A program made the position numbers and the translations under genes. The notes under the pieces were generated by a model that saw only the letters and a program-made list of their open reading frames with translations, did no database searches and had not been told where the DNA came from. Positions 27,070 through 35,641 of a stretch of DNA of 64,000 bases are shown here, piece by piece. Position 1 is the first letter of the stretch; every line of letters begins with the position of its first letter. Location of the stretch: contig JADJJT010000003.1 in assembly GCA_016706405.1 (NCBI GenBank), positions 713,501-777,500 of the forward strand. Direction: 5' to 3'. The stretch is from Sphingobacteriales bacterium (GTDB taxonomy: Bacteria; Bacteroidota; Bacteroidia; Chitinophagales; UBA2359).

Positions 27070-28203
27070 ATGAAGATAGCGATAATAGGACCAGCATACC
27101 CGTTTAGAGGCGGATTAGCTTCGTACAACGAAAGACTTGCCACCACACTGCAAAACAATAACCACAATGTAATAATATATACCTTTACCGTACAATATCC
27201 TAATTTTTTATTTCCCGGAAAAACACAATATTCAGCCGAAAAACAACCTAATAGTTTAAATATTAAACAAAAAATAAACTCAATTAACCCCTTTAACTGG
27301 TTTAGCACAGGAAATCATATAAAAAAACAAAATCCCGATTTGGTAATTGTTAGGTTTTGGCTTCCGTTTATGGGGCCAAGTTTGGGTACAATTTTAAGAT
27401 TAATAAAAAAAAACAAGCATACTAAAATAATTTCGTTAATAGACAATATAATACCCCACGAGGCAAGAATGGGCGATAAATTATTTACCAAATACTTTTT
27501 AAAACCCGTAGATGCTTTTTTGGTTATGTCGGAGGCAGTTTTAAACGATACCAAAACTTTTAATGTTGATAAACCTATAGCATTGTCGCCTCATCCGTTG
27601 TTTGATAATTTTGGTGAAAGTATTTCAAAAACCGAGGCGCGACAAAAACTAAATTTGCCTACAAACTGCGATTATCTGCTGTTTTTTGGCCTCATTAGAA
27701 AATACAAAGGCTTGGATTTGTTGCTTAAAGCCTTTGCCGACAGTCGTTTTAGAAACCGGAACCTTAAATTAATTATAGCGGGCGAGTATTATGCCGATAA
27801 AGAATATTATACAAACTTAATTAAACAACTTCAATTAGAAAACGAAATAATACAAACTGATGCGTTTATTACTGATTCGGAGGTGAAGTATTATTTTTGT
27901 GCCTCCAACCTTGTAGTTCAACCTTATATTTCGGCTACCCAAAGTGGGGTAACGCAAATTGCCTACCACTTTAATAAACCGATGATTGTAACAAATGTTG
28001 GCGGCCTGGCCGAAATGTGCCCAAACGATAAAGTTGGGTATGTGGTTAATCCAAATCCGGATGAAATAGCCGGTGCCATCTTAAAATTTTTTGACGAAAA
28101 CAAAGAAAATACCTTTATTGAAAACATCATCGAAGAAAAAAAGAAATATACGTGGGAAATTTTGATGGATAATTTATTGAACTTGCACGAAAATATTAAA
28201 TAA
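27070..28203 (+). CDS. glycosyltransferase family 4-like protein
   Basis: This 377-residue GT-B fold glycosyltransferase starts at ATG 27070 (MKIAIIGPAYPFRGGLASY), whose glycine-rich loop is typical of family 4 enzymes. The C-terminal donor-binding half shows LLFFGLIRKYKGLDLLLKAF, LIIAGE, SGVTQIAYHFNKPMIVTNVGGLAEM and the GYVVNP block expected after it. It transfers a sugar from an activated nucleotide to an acceptor, probably an envelope glycan; neither is known. It begins 36 bp after the tubulin-like gene and ends 11 bp before the HAD phosphatase gene, so the three look co-transcribed. Its codon use appears more AT-rich than that of the flanking genes, hinting at a separate origin, but this is only an impression. 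Confidence 0.85.
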   Translation: MKIAIIGPAYPFRGGLASYNERLATTLQNNNHNVIIYTFTVQYPNFLFPGKTQYSAEKQPNSLNIKQKINSINPFNWFSTGNHIKKQNPDLVIVRFWLPFMGPSLGTILRLIKKNKHTKIISLIDNIIPHEARMGDKLFTKYFLKPVDAFLVMSEAVLNDTKTFNVDKPIALSPHPLFDNFGESISKTEARQKLNLPTNCDYLLFFGLIRKYKGLDLLLKAFADSRFRNRNLKLIIAGEYYADKEYYTNLIKQLQLENEIIQTDAFITDSEVKYYFCASNLVVQPYISATQSGVTQIAYHFNKPMIVTNVGGLAEMCPNDKVGYVVNPNPDEIAGAILKFFDENKENTFIENIIEEKKKYTWEILMDNLLNLHENIK

Positions 28204-28214
28204 AACTTGTAAGC

Positions 28215-28811
28215 ATGGCTAATCCGGAAAAATTTAAGAAAACTAAATTTGAATTGGATGTTTTTTCAAAAATTGACAAAACTTGGACTTTGTTTTTAGA
28301 CCGAGACGGGGTAATTAATAAAAAACTTGAAAATGACTATGTTAAAGACATACACGAATTACAACTTTTACCAAACGCCATTAAAGCAATTGTAATTTTA
28401 TCGCAATTTTTCGGAAAAATTATTGTCGCTACCAACCAGCAAGGCATAGGCAAAAAATTAATGACACACCACAATTTAAAACAAATTCACAGATATATTT
28501 TACAATTAGTTAAAATTAAGGGCGGCAATATTGATGCTTTTTATTACGCACCACAATTGGCAACCGAAAACTCGAACTACCGAAAACCTCAAACAGGTAT
28601 GGCTATACAGGCAAAAAACGATTTTAACGAAATAGATTTTTCAAAATCAATTATGGTGGGCGACTCGCTAACCGATATTGAGTTTGCCCTTAACGCCAAT
28701 ATGATTCCGGTTTTTTTAAATCATAACACTTCAAGTAACCATCATAACTATACAACTCCATCGCTGTATGCATTTGCCAAAATGCTAAACAGTATCTTAA
28801 AACCAAACTAA
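28215..28811 (+). CDS. HAD-IIIA phosphatase, GmhB/histidinol-phosphatase-like, lacking zinc cysteines
   Basis: This 198-residue HAD superfamily phosphatase has FLDRDGVIN near residues 28-36 with both catalytic aspartates, TNQQGIG near 74, YRKPQTGM near 124 (conserved Lys) and MVGDSLTDIEFA near 148 (metal-binding Asp). This is the set seen in D-glycero-D-manno-heptose 1,7-bisphosphate phosphatase (GmhB) and the histidinol-phosphatase domain. In most GmhB proteins a zinc-binding Cys cluster precedes RKP; here that stretch reads YYAPQLATENSNYRKP, with no Cys. A heptose kinase gene of the same pathway lies at 47089. The start, ATG 28215, is 11 bp after the glycosyltransferase stop. The substrate could be another sugar phosphate. 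Confidence 0.8.
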   Translation: MANPEKFKKTKFELDVFSKIDKTWTLFLDRDGVINKKLENDYVKDIHELQLLPNAIKAIVILSQFFGKIIVATNQQGIGKKLMTHHNLKQIHRYILQLVKIKGGNIDAFYYAPQLATENSNYRKPQTGMAIQAKNDFNEIDFSKSIMVGDSLTDIEFALNANMIPVFLNHNTSSNHHNYTTPSLYAFAKMLNSILKPN

Positions 28812-28895
28812 TTAATACCATCTTCTCAGCCGCTCACCACTCACTCAAACACACAAAATATCGAACTATTTACGCAATAAATATACAAATTTTAT

Positions 28896-31800
28896 ATGCC
28901 TACTAAAAACTTACTCATTAAAAGCAGCAAAGGCAAATCTGCGCTCGAATCGGGCAAATGGCACGTTTTTGAACAACCTAAAAATTATATTGAAGCCATA
29001 GATACAGGCGATATTTCTAAAAATTTAGATGCCGCCACCCTTAATGTCATGATTTCGGGCGTACCTTCGGGTTGGGCCCGCGCCAAATTGTTTGGCATGG
29101 CATTTAATTATGCCGTAGATATTGACCCACAAGTTGGGGAAACGGCGTTGATTAAATTTTATAAAATGCTGCTCGATGAGTGGAAAGGACTAATAGGCTT
29201 GATGGCTATACATGCTACTAATATAACACTTTCGCCACCCATATATTTACAAGGCGCAGATGCCAATAACTTGTTTGACCTTAAAGCAACCTTAGGCCAT
29301 ATTTTATTTGATGATGTGGATTTGTGGTGCAACCCCGAGGCATTAGCCACACGCACTATTGACAGCCACCCATTTATACAGCTAATTTACTATAATGGCA
29401 ATTTGATTGGAGGCTTTTCGCCTTACTCGTTAATATTTACCGCCGCCAATTACGGCGACATAAGCCGAAAAGAAGTGCCTTGGTTTGAAAATGATAAATT
29501 ACAAAACCCACTGAATTATTTGGATGGCACAAAAAATAAAGACGCACTTCAAAAACTATACATACTCGTAAAAAATATTGAAAAACACTTGCGCCAATTT
29601 GAGTTAGATATAAATAAAAACCGAGGCGAAAAAACACCATACAAACTGACCAGCTTAACGGCATTTGTAAAACAATGGGCTGCCGAAATATACAATAAAA
29701 ACCGGAATATTATTGACGAAGGCACCATAGACGGTATGTTTTCGGTGGGCAAACCCTATTATAACTTGTTTAATATTAAACGCGCTGTTTATTTTGACTA
29801 CCGCCGGCTGTTAAGTCAGGCGCCAACAGACGGGTCTGATTATATTGAAATAGATACTAAAGACTTTTTGTTGCAAGGCGATTCGGTGATACGTTTTACC
29901 CAAACAGACTACGACCAGCCCTTGTCGAAATCGGCGGTGCATTATTTAACGGCTACCCTAAACAACGAAACCTATTATTTTTCAATCCCACTCAGCGATA
30001 TTGGCCTTTTTGTTTTCCAAAAAGAGTTAGGCGGCTTGCTGGGTCAAAAAACTGATTATCATCAGCTAAATGCCGAACTGACCCGAGACGACAACGACAA
30101 TCTACTCCTTACCGTACACCTGCGTTTGTACATTAATAACTCGTTCATGCCTGCCATATCGCGCAAATACAAGGTAGCCGAGTCGGTTTGGGAACGCCGG
30201 GTTATACTTTGGCCTAATTTTTACTCGGCACATTGGAATTTATACTATTTGTATTCCGAAATTCCGGGAAATACCATTGATACTATCCGGACTAAACCTG
30301 TTTTTAAAAATGCCGACCCTGACGAACTCATCTACATTGATGTTCCTACGCAACTTGGCACAGTAAAACAACTCTTGCGAGAAACTAACCAAGATAAAAA
30401 TCTTTTAATTGATAATCTGATAGTTTATCCGACCGGAATTGTAGATAGCTCATCGCATAAATACGAGGTGTATAAAAGCACTAAACCAATTGCCGGAATT
30501 GAACTTATCAGCGAATTTAAAGGTAAAGTTCAAACATGTGGATTTTTAATTACTAAAACCGGAGAAGTTGCCGATTCAAAACAAGTTAAAAACCTAACCC
30601 ACGACAATATTCCTCGCGACGGCGCTGAAGCTAAAGTGGGTATAGATTTTGGTAGCAATAATTCGTGCATAAGTTACTCTATACTGCGCGGCGTTAGCTC
30701 TGAGCCTGTTAAATTTAAAAGCAGACGCGTTATGTTTATAGGCAATGAAGTAGTTGACCCAAACAGCGAAAAATTAGCCGACCTACACGAACTGTTGTTT
30801 TTCCAAAACGAAGAACCTAACAATGGCCAAATTAAATCGTGGATACAACAACACGACCAACGCTACGTGCCTAACCATATGAAAAGTGCCGAAATAGCCG
30901 GCGGAACACCTGTTTTTGAACCTAATTTAGATGTTTTAGAAGTTGAATCAGAAATAATACGCACCCGGCGCGGCCAAATTAGCCATAACCTAAAATGGCG
31001 CAACGACGATTACGGCATGAATTTTAAAAAAGGGTATATAAAAACCTTATGGATGGCAATTTGTGCCGAATTATATGCAATTGATAGTGCTAATGTGCCT
31101 AAAAAAATTGAATTAATGTGGGCACACCCAAGCGCCTTAAACCGCGCCGACGTATATAGTTATAATGCTATGTACCGTGAACTTAAACAACTTAATGCAA
31201 TTAGTGGTGCTACTATTGATGTTAAAGAGCCTATGACCGAGAGTGAAGCCGTTTGCAACTATGCTATTTACAAGGGCGGCGTAGCCATACACCCGGATAA
31301 TATGATGCTGGGTATTGATGTGGGCGGTAGTACCAGCGATATTTTAATGGTTGCCAATTACCAGGGCAAATTACAGTTGGTACAGCAAAGCTCAATAAGA
31401 CTTGCTGCCAATAAATTGTCGGTGGTGGCGCAAAAATCAGAGGCAGTTCGCAAAGCCCTGCGGCATTTTGTTGATAGCAGTAAATCCATCCGAATTAAGC
31501 ACATTAATAATATGGAGACAACCCCAAGCACTGCCCCCTATTTTTTAAACTTAATTTTCGACCGACTTCCTGAAAACGATTTTGAAACATTTTATGGACA
31601 AATTTACCAAAGTCCTGCCGTGCAAGCCAATGCAAGGCCAATGTTTGCCGTACCTGCCTATATATCCGGAATTTTATTGTTTTACTCCGGACAATTAATT
31701 GCCCATACCCTCCAACAATTAGGTATAAGCTCGGTAAATACCTTCGATTTATTTCCATTTGGTAAAGGTGGCCGTATTTTCGATTGGCTAAGCTCGTTTT

Positions 31801-32339
31801 TAACAAACTCGAGAGTAACAGCTTATTACGAGGCTTGCCTAAAAGCTGGCATGGGTGACGCCTATCGGCAGGTAAAAATTAATTTTAACCACGACCGTAA
31901 AAATATTAAATCGGAAGTATCGTTTGGACTTTCTTCGACTAAAGATGTGGAAAAATTAGCCGATACATTTAACGACTTAATAGGCGAAGCCGGTTTTACC
32001 TACCAAAATGAAACCTTGCAGGTAAACTCCGAACTTAAAATTGAACATTTCAAAAATTTACCCGCCCTAACACCCCCCGCCAAATTTGAACAGTTTGAGA
32101 AATTTTTAAACATTTATTTTGAAACAGGCCGCGAAACCGGATATTTAACCAATATTGACCCGCTACGAGCCAAACTCGAAAACCTAAAAGCCGACCTAAC
32201 TAACTATATTATGAACGACGTGCAGTTTATTGCTGCCAAAAGTGACATGGAAAACTTTAGCTATAACCAACCCTTAATTATATTGGCGGCTATGTGTTAT
32301 TTAGACAGACATTTAATCCCAACACTTTTCCCTAATTAA
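28896..32339 (+). CDS. very large protein with actin/Hsp70-type ATPase domain
   Basis: This is a 1,147-residue protein. Residues 1-575 have no family I recognise; they are soluble, mixed alpha/beta, and include a beta-rich stretch (IRFTQTDYDQPLSKSAVHYL). From about residue 583 an actin/Hsp70-like ATPase domain begins: VGIDFGSNNSCISY (phosphate 1), MLGIDVGGSTSDILMV near 805 (phosphate 2) and FPFGKGGRIFDWL near 953 (adenosine-type loop). No membrane segment is evident. It is the last protein gene before tRNA-Lys, 84 bp after the HAD gene on the same strand as the tubulin-like GTPase. Pairing of a tubulin-like and an actin-like protein in one gene run, with membrane proteins on both sides, suggests a cytoskeleton- or envelope-related apparatus. 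That is inference; nothing here proves polymer formation. Confidence 0.75.
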   Translation: MPTKNLLIKSSKGKSALESGKWHVFEQPKNYIEAIDTGDISKNLDAATLNVMISGVPSGWARAKLFGMAFNYAVDIDPQVGETALIKFYKMLLDEWKGLIGLMAIHATNITLSPPIYLQGADANNLFDLKATLGHILFDDVDLWCNPEALATRTIDSHPFIQLIYYNGNLIGGFSPYSLIFTAANYGDISRKEVPWFENDKLQNPLNYLDGTKNKDALQKLYILVKNIEKHLRQFELDINKNRGEKTPYKLTSLTAFVKQWAAEIYNKNRNIIDEGTIDGMFSVGKPYYNLFNIKRAVYFDYRRLLSQAPTDGSDYIEIDTKDFLLQGDSVIRFTQTDYDQPLSKSAVHYLTATLNNETYYFSIPLSDIGLFVFQKELGGLLGQKTDYHQLNAELTRDDNDNLLLTVHLRLYINNSFMPAISRKYKVAESVWERRVILWPNFYSAHWNLYYLYSEIPGNTIDTIRTKPVFKNADPDELIYIDVPTQLGTVKQLLRETNQDKNLLIDNLIVYPTGIVDSSSHKYEVYKSTKPIAGIELISEFKGKVQTCGFLITKTGEVADSKQVKNLTHDNIPRDGAEAKVGIDFGSNNSCISYSILRGVSSEPVKFKSRRVMFIGNEVVDPNSEKLADLHELLFFQNEEPNNGQIKSWIQQHDQRYVPNHMKSAEIAGGTPVFEPNLDVLEVESEIIRTRRGQISHNLKWRNDDYGMNFKKGYIKTLWMAICAELYAIDSANVPKKIELMWAHPSALNRADVYSYNAMYRELKQLNAISGATIDVKEPMTESEAVCNYAIYKGGVAIHPDNMMLGIDVGGSTSDILMVANYQGKLQLVQQSSIRLAANKLSVVAQKSEAVRKALRHFVDSSKSIRIKHINNMETTPSTAPYFLNLIFDRLPENDFETFYGQIYQSPAVQANARPMFAVPAYISGILLFYSGQLIAHTLQQLGISSVNTFDLFPFGKGGRIFDWLSSFLTNSRVTAYYEACLKAGMGDAYRQVKINFNHDRKNIKSEVSFGLSSTKDVEKLADTFNDLIGEAGFTYQNETLQVNSELKIEHFKNLPALTPPAKFEQFEKFLNIYFETGRETGYLTNIDPLRAKLENLKADLTNYIMNDVQFIAAKSDMENFSYNQPLIILAAMCYLDRHLIPTLFPN

Positions 32340-32399
32340 TAATAACTACTCCATTTAAATTTACCATGCCATCAAAATTGGTTTTATTTGAAAAAAAAC

Positions 32400-32429
32400 T
32401 TTGTGTTTAAAAAATTAATTGTATCTTTG
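32400..32429 (+). promoter_or_regulatory. promoter of tRNA-Lys
   Basis: TTTG at 32400-32403 and TATCTTTG at 32422-32429, separated by 18 bases, match the Bacteroidota promoter layout. The mature tRNA begins 27 bp after the -7 element. Confidence 0.7.
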
Positions 32430-32455
32430 CACCGCCTTTTATGAAAAGGTTGGAC

Positions 32456-32528
32456 GATTCCGTAGCTCAGTTGGTAGAGCAATACACTTTTAATGTATGG
32501 GCCCTGGGTTCGAGTCCCAGCGGAATCA
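32456..32528 (+). tRNA. tRNA-Lys (anticodon TTT)
   Basis: This is a 73-base cloverleaf. The acceptor stem GATTCCG pairs with CGGAATC, followed by the discriminator base A; CCA is not encoded. The D arm is GCTCAGTTGGTAGAGC, the anticodon loop CTTTTAA reads anticodon TTT (Lys) between ATACA and TGTAT, and the T arm CTGGGTTCGAGTCCCAG is regular. A promoter lies upstream and an intrinsic terminator downstream, so it is its own transcription unit. Confidence 0.97.
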
Positions 32529-32545
32529 CAAGAAGGTGAAACGAT

Positions 32546-32579
32546 AGCCTGTGGTAACTTAGTTGCAACAGGCTTTTTT
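32546..32579 (+). terminator. intrinsic terminator after tRNA-Lys
   Basis: AGCCTGT (32546-32552) and ACAGGCT (32568-32574) form the base of a stem that extends inward with partial pairing. It is followed by TTTTTTG, a six-T run. Confidence 0.85.
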
Positions 32580-32627
32580 GTTTAATTTATTTGTTGTGGT
32601 AAAAGTGCTAAGAGGTTATTATTAAAC

Positions 32628-33986
32628 TTGCCCCAATTTATTGCTAATTTTACCCAATATTTTGCACTATTTGCTATGTTGCTTGCCCCACCTGCCAATA
32701 CACAAATAATAACCAATACGCCGGCATTTTTATCTTTATCTACTGGTAATATTAACACATTGCCGGTGTTTTATGCCGGACATAACACAGACAATAGCAA
32801 TACGCTGCAAAACGCTATTGTGTATTTGGCCATGGGTAGTGTGGAGGCCAGCACTAAAAATTTTGCCCTTTTTTTCGAAAAGGCATTAACTAACCTTGGC
32901 ACCGATTTTACGCTTACCCACCTTACAATGGCCATTTATGGCTTTATGCGAGGCGCAGGGCTACCTAACACCGACCCTTTGTTTGCCGTTTCGGCCTTTT
33001 TTGTTCACCCGCAAACACAAATTTTATATTGGCTTGGCACCCCTAATGCCGGTTTTAGTTGCACCACTACACAAAATGCGGCACAACCGCAATTAACCAT
33101 TAATACTTTAGAGGAGATTGCCGTTTTTGAGCTGGGGCAGTCCCAAAATGCAAACATTGTTGGTTGGCAACTTTTTCCGGACACACAACGAATTCCGGAT
33201 AAAAAAACTAGTTTACAGCCCAATTTTTTCCCCGACCAAACATGGAATGATTTACCTTTCATTGGCCTTTATCCGGATAAATTAATAGCAGCACCAACCA
33301 CCCAATTAGCTGATGAAAACGAAATAACACAACAAATTCCACCGCACAGCAACAAAAAAAAACCAAGCTCGTTTACATTTAACTGGCGACTTTTTTTTAG
33401 CACCATTTTAGGTTTATTGCTAACTTCGTTGGTTGCCTATGCGTTTTATATTAAATTTTTTACCAACCGCGATGCCGAAAAAGCCCAAACCGATTTGAAA
33501 CTGGCCGAACAACATATAACAAACAAAAACTACAACCAAGCTATTGATTTGTTATTGCCTTACGTGCAGCAAAAACAGGTTTTAAATGGGGTGTTTACCC
33601 GCGACACTAACTATATGCCCAAAATTAGGCAGGCAATACAAGAAGCCAACCAGCAAAAATTATTTAGCCAAGCCCAAGACGAAGCTAAGGCCGGCAATAC
33701 TACACAAGCGCTGCTGTGGCTAAAACAATTACTGCAACTAAACCCAAAACATAAAGAAGGTAAAAGCTTAGAGAAAAAATTAACACAGGTTGCTGCCCAA
33801 AAAGTTGCCCTACTTTTAAAACAAGCCGACTACGAAATAAAAATAAAACAGTTTGAAGAAGCAAAAAAATACCTTCTCGAAGCACTTTTGTACAACGATA
33901 CAAGTCAAACTATATTAAGCAAATTAGACACCTGTAACTTTTATCTTCTTGAAATATACCAACAAACCGATACAACCTGCCTCTAA
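32628..33986 (+). CDS. single-pass membrane protein with TPR-like C-terminal part
   Basis: This is a 452-residue protein. About 245 N-terminal residues of unrecognised, compact sequence (VYLAMGSVEAS, FAVSAFFVHPQ, IYWLGTP-like beta strands) precede a basic KKKPSS linker and one membrane helix (FFSTILGLLLTSLVAYAFYI, near residues 255-275). The C-terminal 170 residues are helical and contain TPR-like pairs (AEQHITNKNYNQAIDLLLPY, AKAGNTTQALLWLKQLLQL, IKQFEEAKKYLLEALLY). The N-terminal part could be a degenerate protein-phosphatase-like fold, but I cannot support this. TTG 32628 is the only start giving the full frame; ATG at 32676 is an alternative. It follows the tubulin/actin-like run with tRNA-Lys in between and may be part of the same system. 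Confidence 0.65.
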   Translation: MPQFIANFTQYFALFAMLLAPPANTQIITNTPAFLSLSTGNINTLPVFYAGHNTDNSNTLQNAIVYLAMGSVEASTKNFALFFEKALTNLGTDFTLTHLTMAIYGFMRGAGLPNTDPLFAVSAFFVHPQTQILYWLGTPNAGFSCTTTQNAAQPQLTINTLEEIAVFELGQSQNANIVGWQLFPDTQRIPDKKTSLQPNFFPDQTWNDLPFIGLYPDKLIAAPTTQLADENEITQQIPPHSNKKKPSSFTFNWRLFFSTILGLLLTSLVAYAFYIKFFTNRDAEKAQTDLKLAEQHITNKNYNQAIDLLLPYVQQKQVLNGVFTRDTNYMPKIRQAIQEANQQKLFSQAQDEAKAGNTTQALLWLKQLLQLNPKHKEGKSLEKKLTQVAAQKVALLLKQADYEIKIKQFEEAKKYLLEALLYNDTSQTILSKLDTCNFYLLEIYQQTDTTCL

Positions 33987-34033
33987 CCAATCCTCTATAA
34001 TTAGCTAATCAAGCAAATACATCCGAACAAGAC

Positions 34034-35362
34034 ATGAAAACCAAACCGCAAAAACAAAAATCAAACAAAGTAAATATTGTAACACTTGGCTGCTCAAAAA
34101 ACTTGGTGGACAGCGAAGTATTAATGAACCAATTATATGCAAGCAAAATACCGGTAACCCACGAACAAAATAAAAGCGATGCAAATATTGTAATTGTAAA
34201 TACCTGTGGTTTTGTAGATTTAGCCAAACAAGAATCAATAGATACTATTTTGGCTTATGCAGATGCAAAGGCAAGTAAACAAATAGATAAATTATATGTT
34301 ACCGGATGTTTGTCGCAACGCTATAAAAATGAACTCGAAAACGAAATTCCCGAAGTAGATGGGTATTTTGGCACTTTCGATTTACCTTTTTTATTGCAAG
34401 AACTTAACGCCAACTATAAACACGAACTTATTGGCGAACGCCCCTTGCTTACAACACCTAACCATTACGCTTATCTTAAGGTTTCGGAGGGCTGTAACCG
34501 CACTTGTGCTTTTTGCGCCATACCCTTAATGCGCGGGCAGCATGTTTCTAAAACAATGGACACCATAGTTGCCGAAGCAAAAAACCTGGCCAAACAAGGG
34601 GTTAAAGAAATTATGCTAATAGCTCAGGAGCTAACTTTTTATGGCATTGATATTAGCGGAAAACGCCAACTCCCCGATTTGTTGCGCCGCCTAAATAACG
34701 AGGTCGAAGGTATTGAGTGGATACGTTTGCATTATGCTTATCCGCACAAGTTTCCACTCGAAATTATTGAGGCAATGGCTCAGTGCGAAAAAGTTTGTAA
34801 TTATTTAGATATACCGCTGCAACACATAAGCGACCCTGTTTTAAAGCGTATGCGGCGTTTAATAACCCAACAAGAAACGGAACAGTTAATATTAAAAATT
34901 CGCGATATATTGCCCAATATTGCTTTGCGAACTACTATGCTTGTCGGTTTTCCGGGCGAAACCCAGCAAGATATTGACCAATTAGCTGAATTTATACAAA
35001 AAATACGTTTCGAGCGGATGGGTATTTTTCAATACTCGCACGAGGAGGGCACTTTTGCCGGTCAAAACTATCCGGATGATGTGCCACAAGAAGAGAAAGC
35101 TATGCGGGCTAATCAAATAATGGACATACAAGCAGCTATTTCGGCAGAACTTAACCAACAAAAAATTGACAACACCTATCGTGTGCTTTTTGACCGGAAG
35201 GAAAGTGATTATTTTGTTGGCCGTACCGAGTTTGACTCGCCCGAAGTGGATAACGAAGTGCTGGTTGATGCAAAAACCCAGTATGCACGTATTGGCGATT
35301 TTGCCAACGTAACCATACACGAGGCTACCGATTTTGATTTGTTTGGCTCTATTGGCTGTTAG
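34034..35362 (+). CDS. rimO: ribosomal protein S12 methylthiotransferase RimO
   Basis: This 442-residue radical-SAM enzyme adds a methylthio group to an aspartate of ribosomal protein S12. The N-terminal cluster domain shows VTLGCSKNLVDSEVLM, NTCGFV and VTGCLSQR (three Cys that bind one iron-sulfur cluster). The radical-SAM CxxxCxxC motif lies in CNRTCAFC near residues 154-161, and a C-terminal TRAM domain ends EATDFDLFG. CSKNLVDSEV is diagnostic for RimO as against MiaB. The final residues SIGC and the stop codon are formed by the first units of the heptanucleotide repeat array that begins at 35352, so the natural end may once have been just after DLFG. Confidence 0.95.
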   Translation: MKTKPQKQKSNKVNIVTLGCSKNLVDSEVLMNQLYASKIPVTHEQNKSDANIVIVNTCGFVDLAKQESIDTILAYADAKASKQIDKLYVTGCLSQRYKNELENEIPEVDGYFGTFDLPFLLQELNANYKHELIGERPLLTTPNHYAYLKVSEGCNRTCAFCAIPLMRGQHVSKTMDTIVAEAKNLAKQGVKEIMLIAQELTFYGIDISGKRQLPDLLRRLNNEVEGIEWIRLHYAYPHKFPLEIIEAMAQCEKVCNYLDIPLQHISDPVLKRMRRLITQQETEQLILKIRDILPNIALRTTMLVGFPGETQQDIDQLAEFIQKIRFERMGIFQYSHEEGTFAGQNYPDDVPQEEKAMRANQIMDIQAAISAELNQQKIDNTYRVLFDRKESDYFVGRTEFDSPEVDNEVLVDAKTQYARIGDFANVTIHEATDFDLFGSIGC

Positions 35363-35630
35363 CTATTGGCTGAGAGCTATTGGCTATTGGCTGTTAGCTT
35401 TTGGCTGTTAGCTTTTGGCTTTTGGCTTGGGGCTGTTGGCTGTTAGCTATTGGCTGATGGCTATTGGCTGATGGCTATTGGCTGTTAGCTGATGGCTGTT
35501 AGCTTTTGGCTGATGGCTATTGGCTGATGGCTATTGGCTGTTAGCTGATGGCTGTTGGCTTGGGGCTGTTGGCTTGGGGCTGTTGGCTTGGGGCTGTTGG
35601 CTTGGGGCTGTTGCTGATGGCTGTTGGCTG
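35352..35630 (+). repeat. 40-unit heptanucleotide tandem repeat (TTGGCTG family)
   Basis: The stretch divides into 40 consecutive units with period 7 throughout, except one unit of 6 near the right end. The main unit is TTGGCTG, with recurring variants TTAGCTA, TTAGCTT, ATGGCTA, ATGGCTG, TTGGCTT and GGGGCTG. Variants recur in higher-order patterns: TTGGCTG-ATGGCTA pairs in the middle and TTGGCTT-GGGGCTG four times in a row near the end. All units keep GCT at positions 4-6. The array starts inside the last codons of rimO and supplies its stop codon. The minus-strand DUF6702-like gene ends 11 bp beyond it. Confidence 0.95.
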
Positions 35631-35641
35631 TTGTTGCCTTT

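Noticed and set aside
34034..35362. Counting rimO as part of the tubulin/actin-like system
   Set aside because: RimO is a housekeeping S12-modifying enzyme found in many contexts; proximity alone does not support a link.
35352..35630. Possible CRISPR array
   Set aside because: The repeated unit is 7 bp with no spacers and no cas genes nearby; it is a simple tandem repeat.
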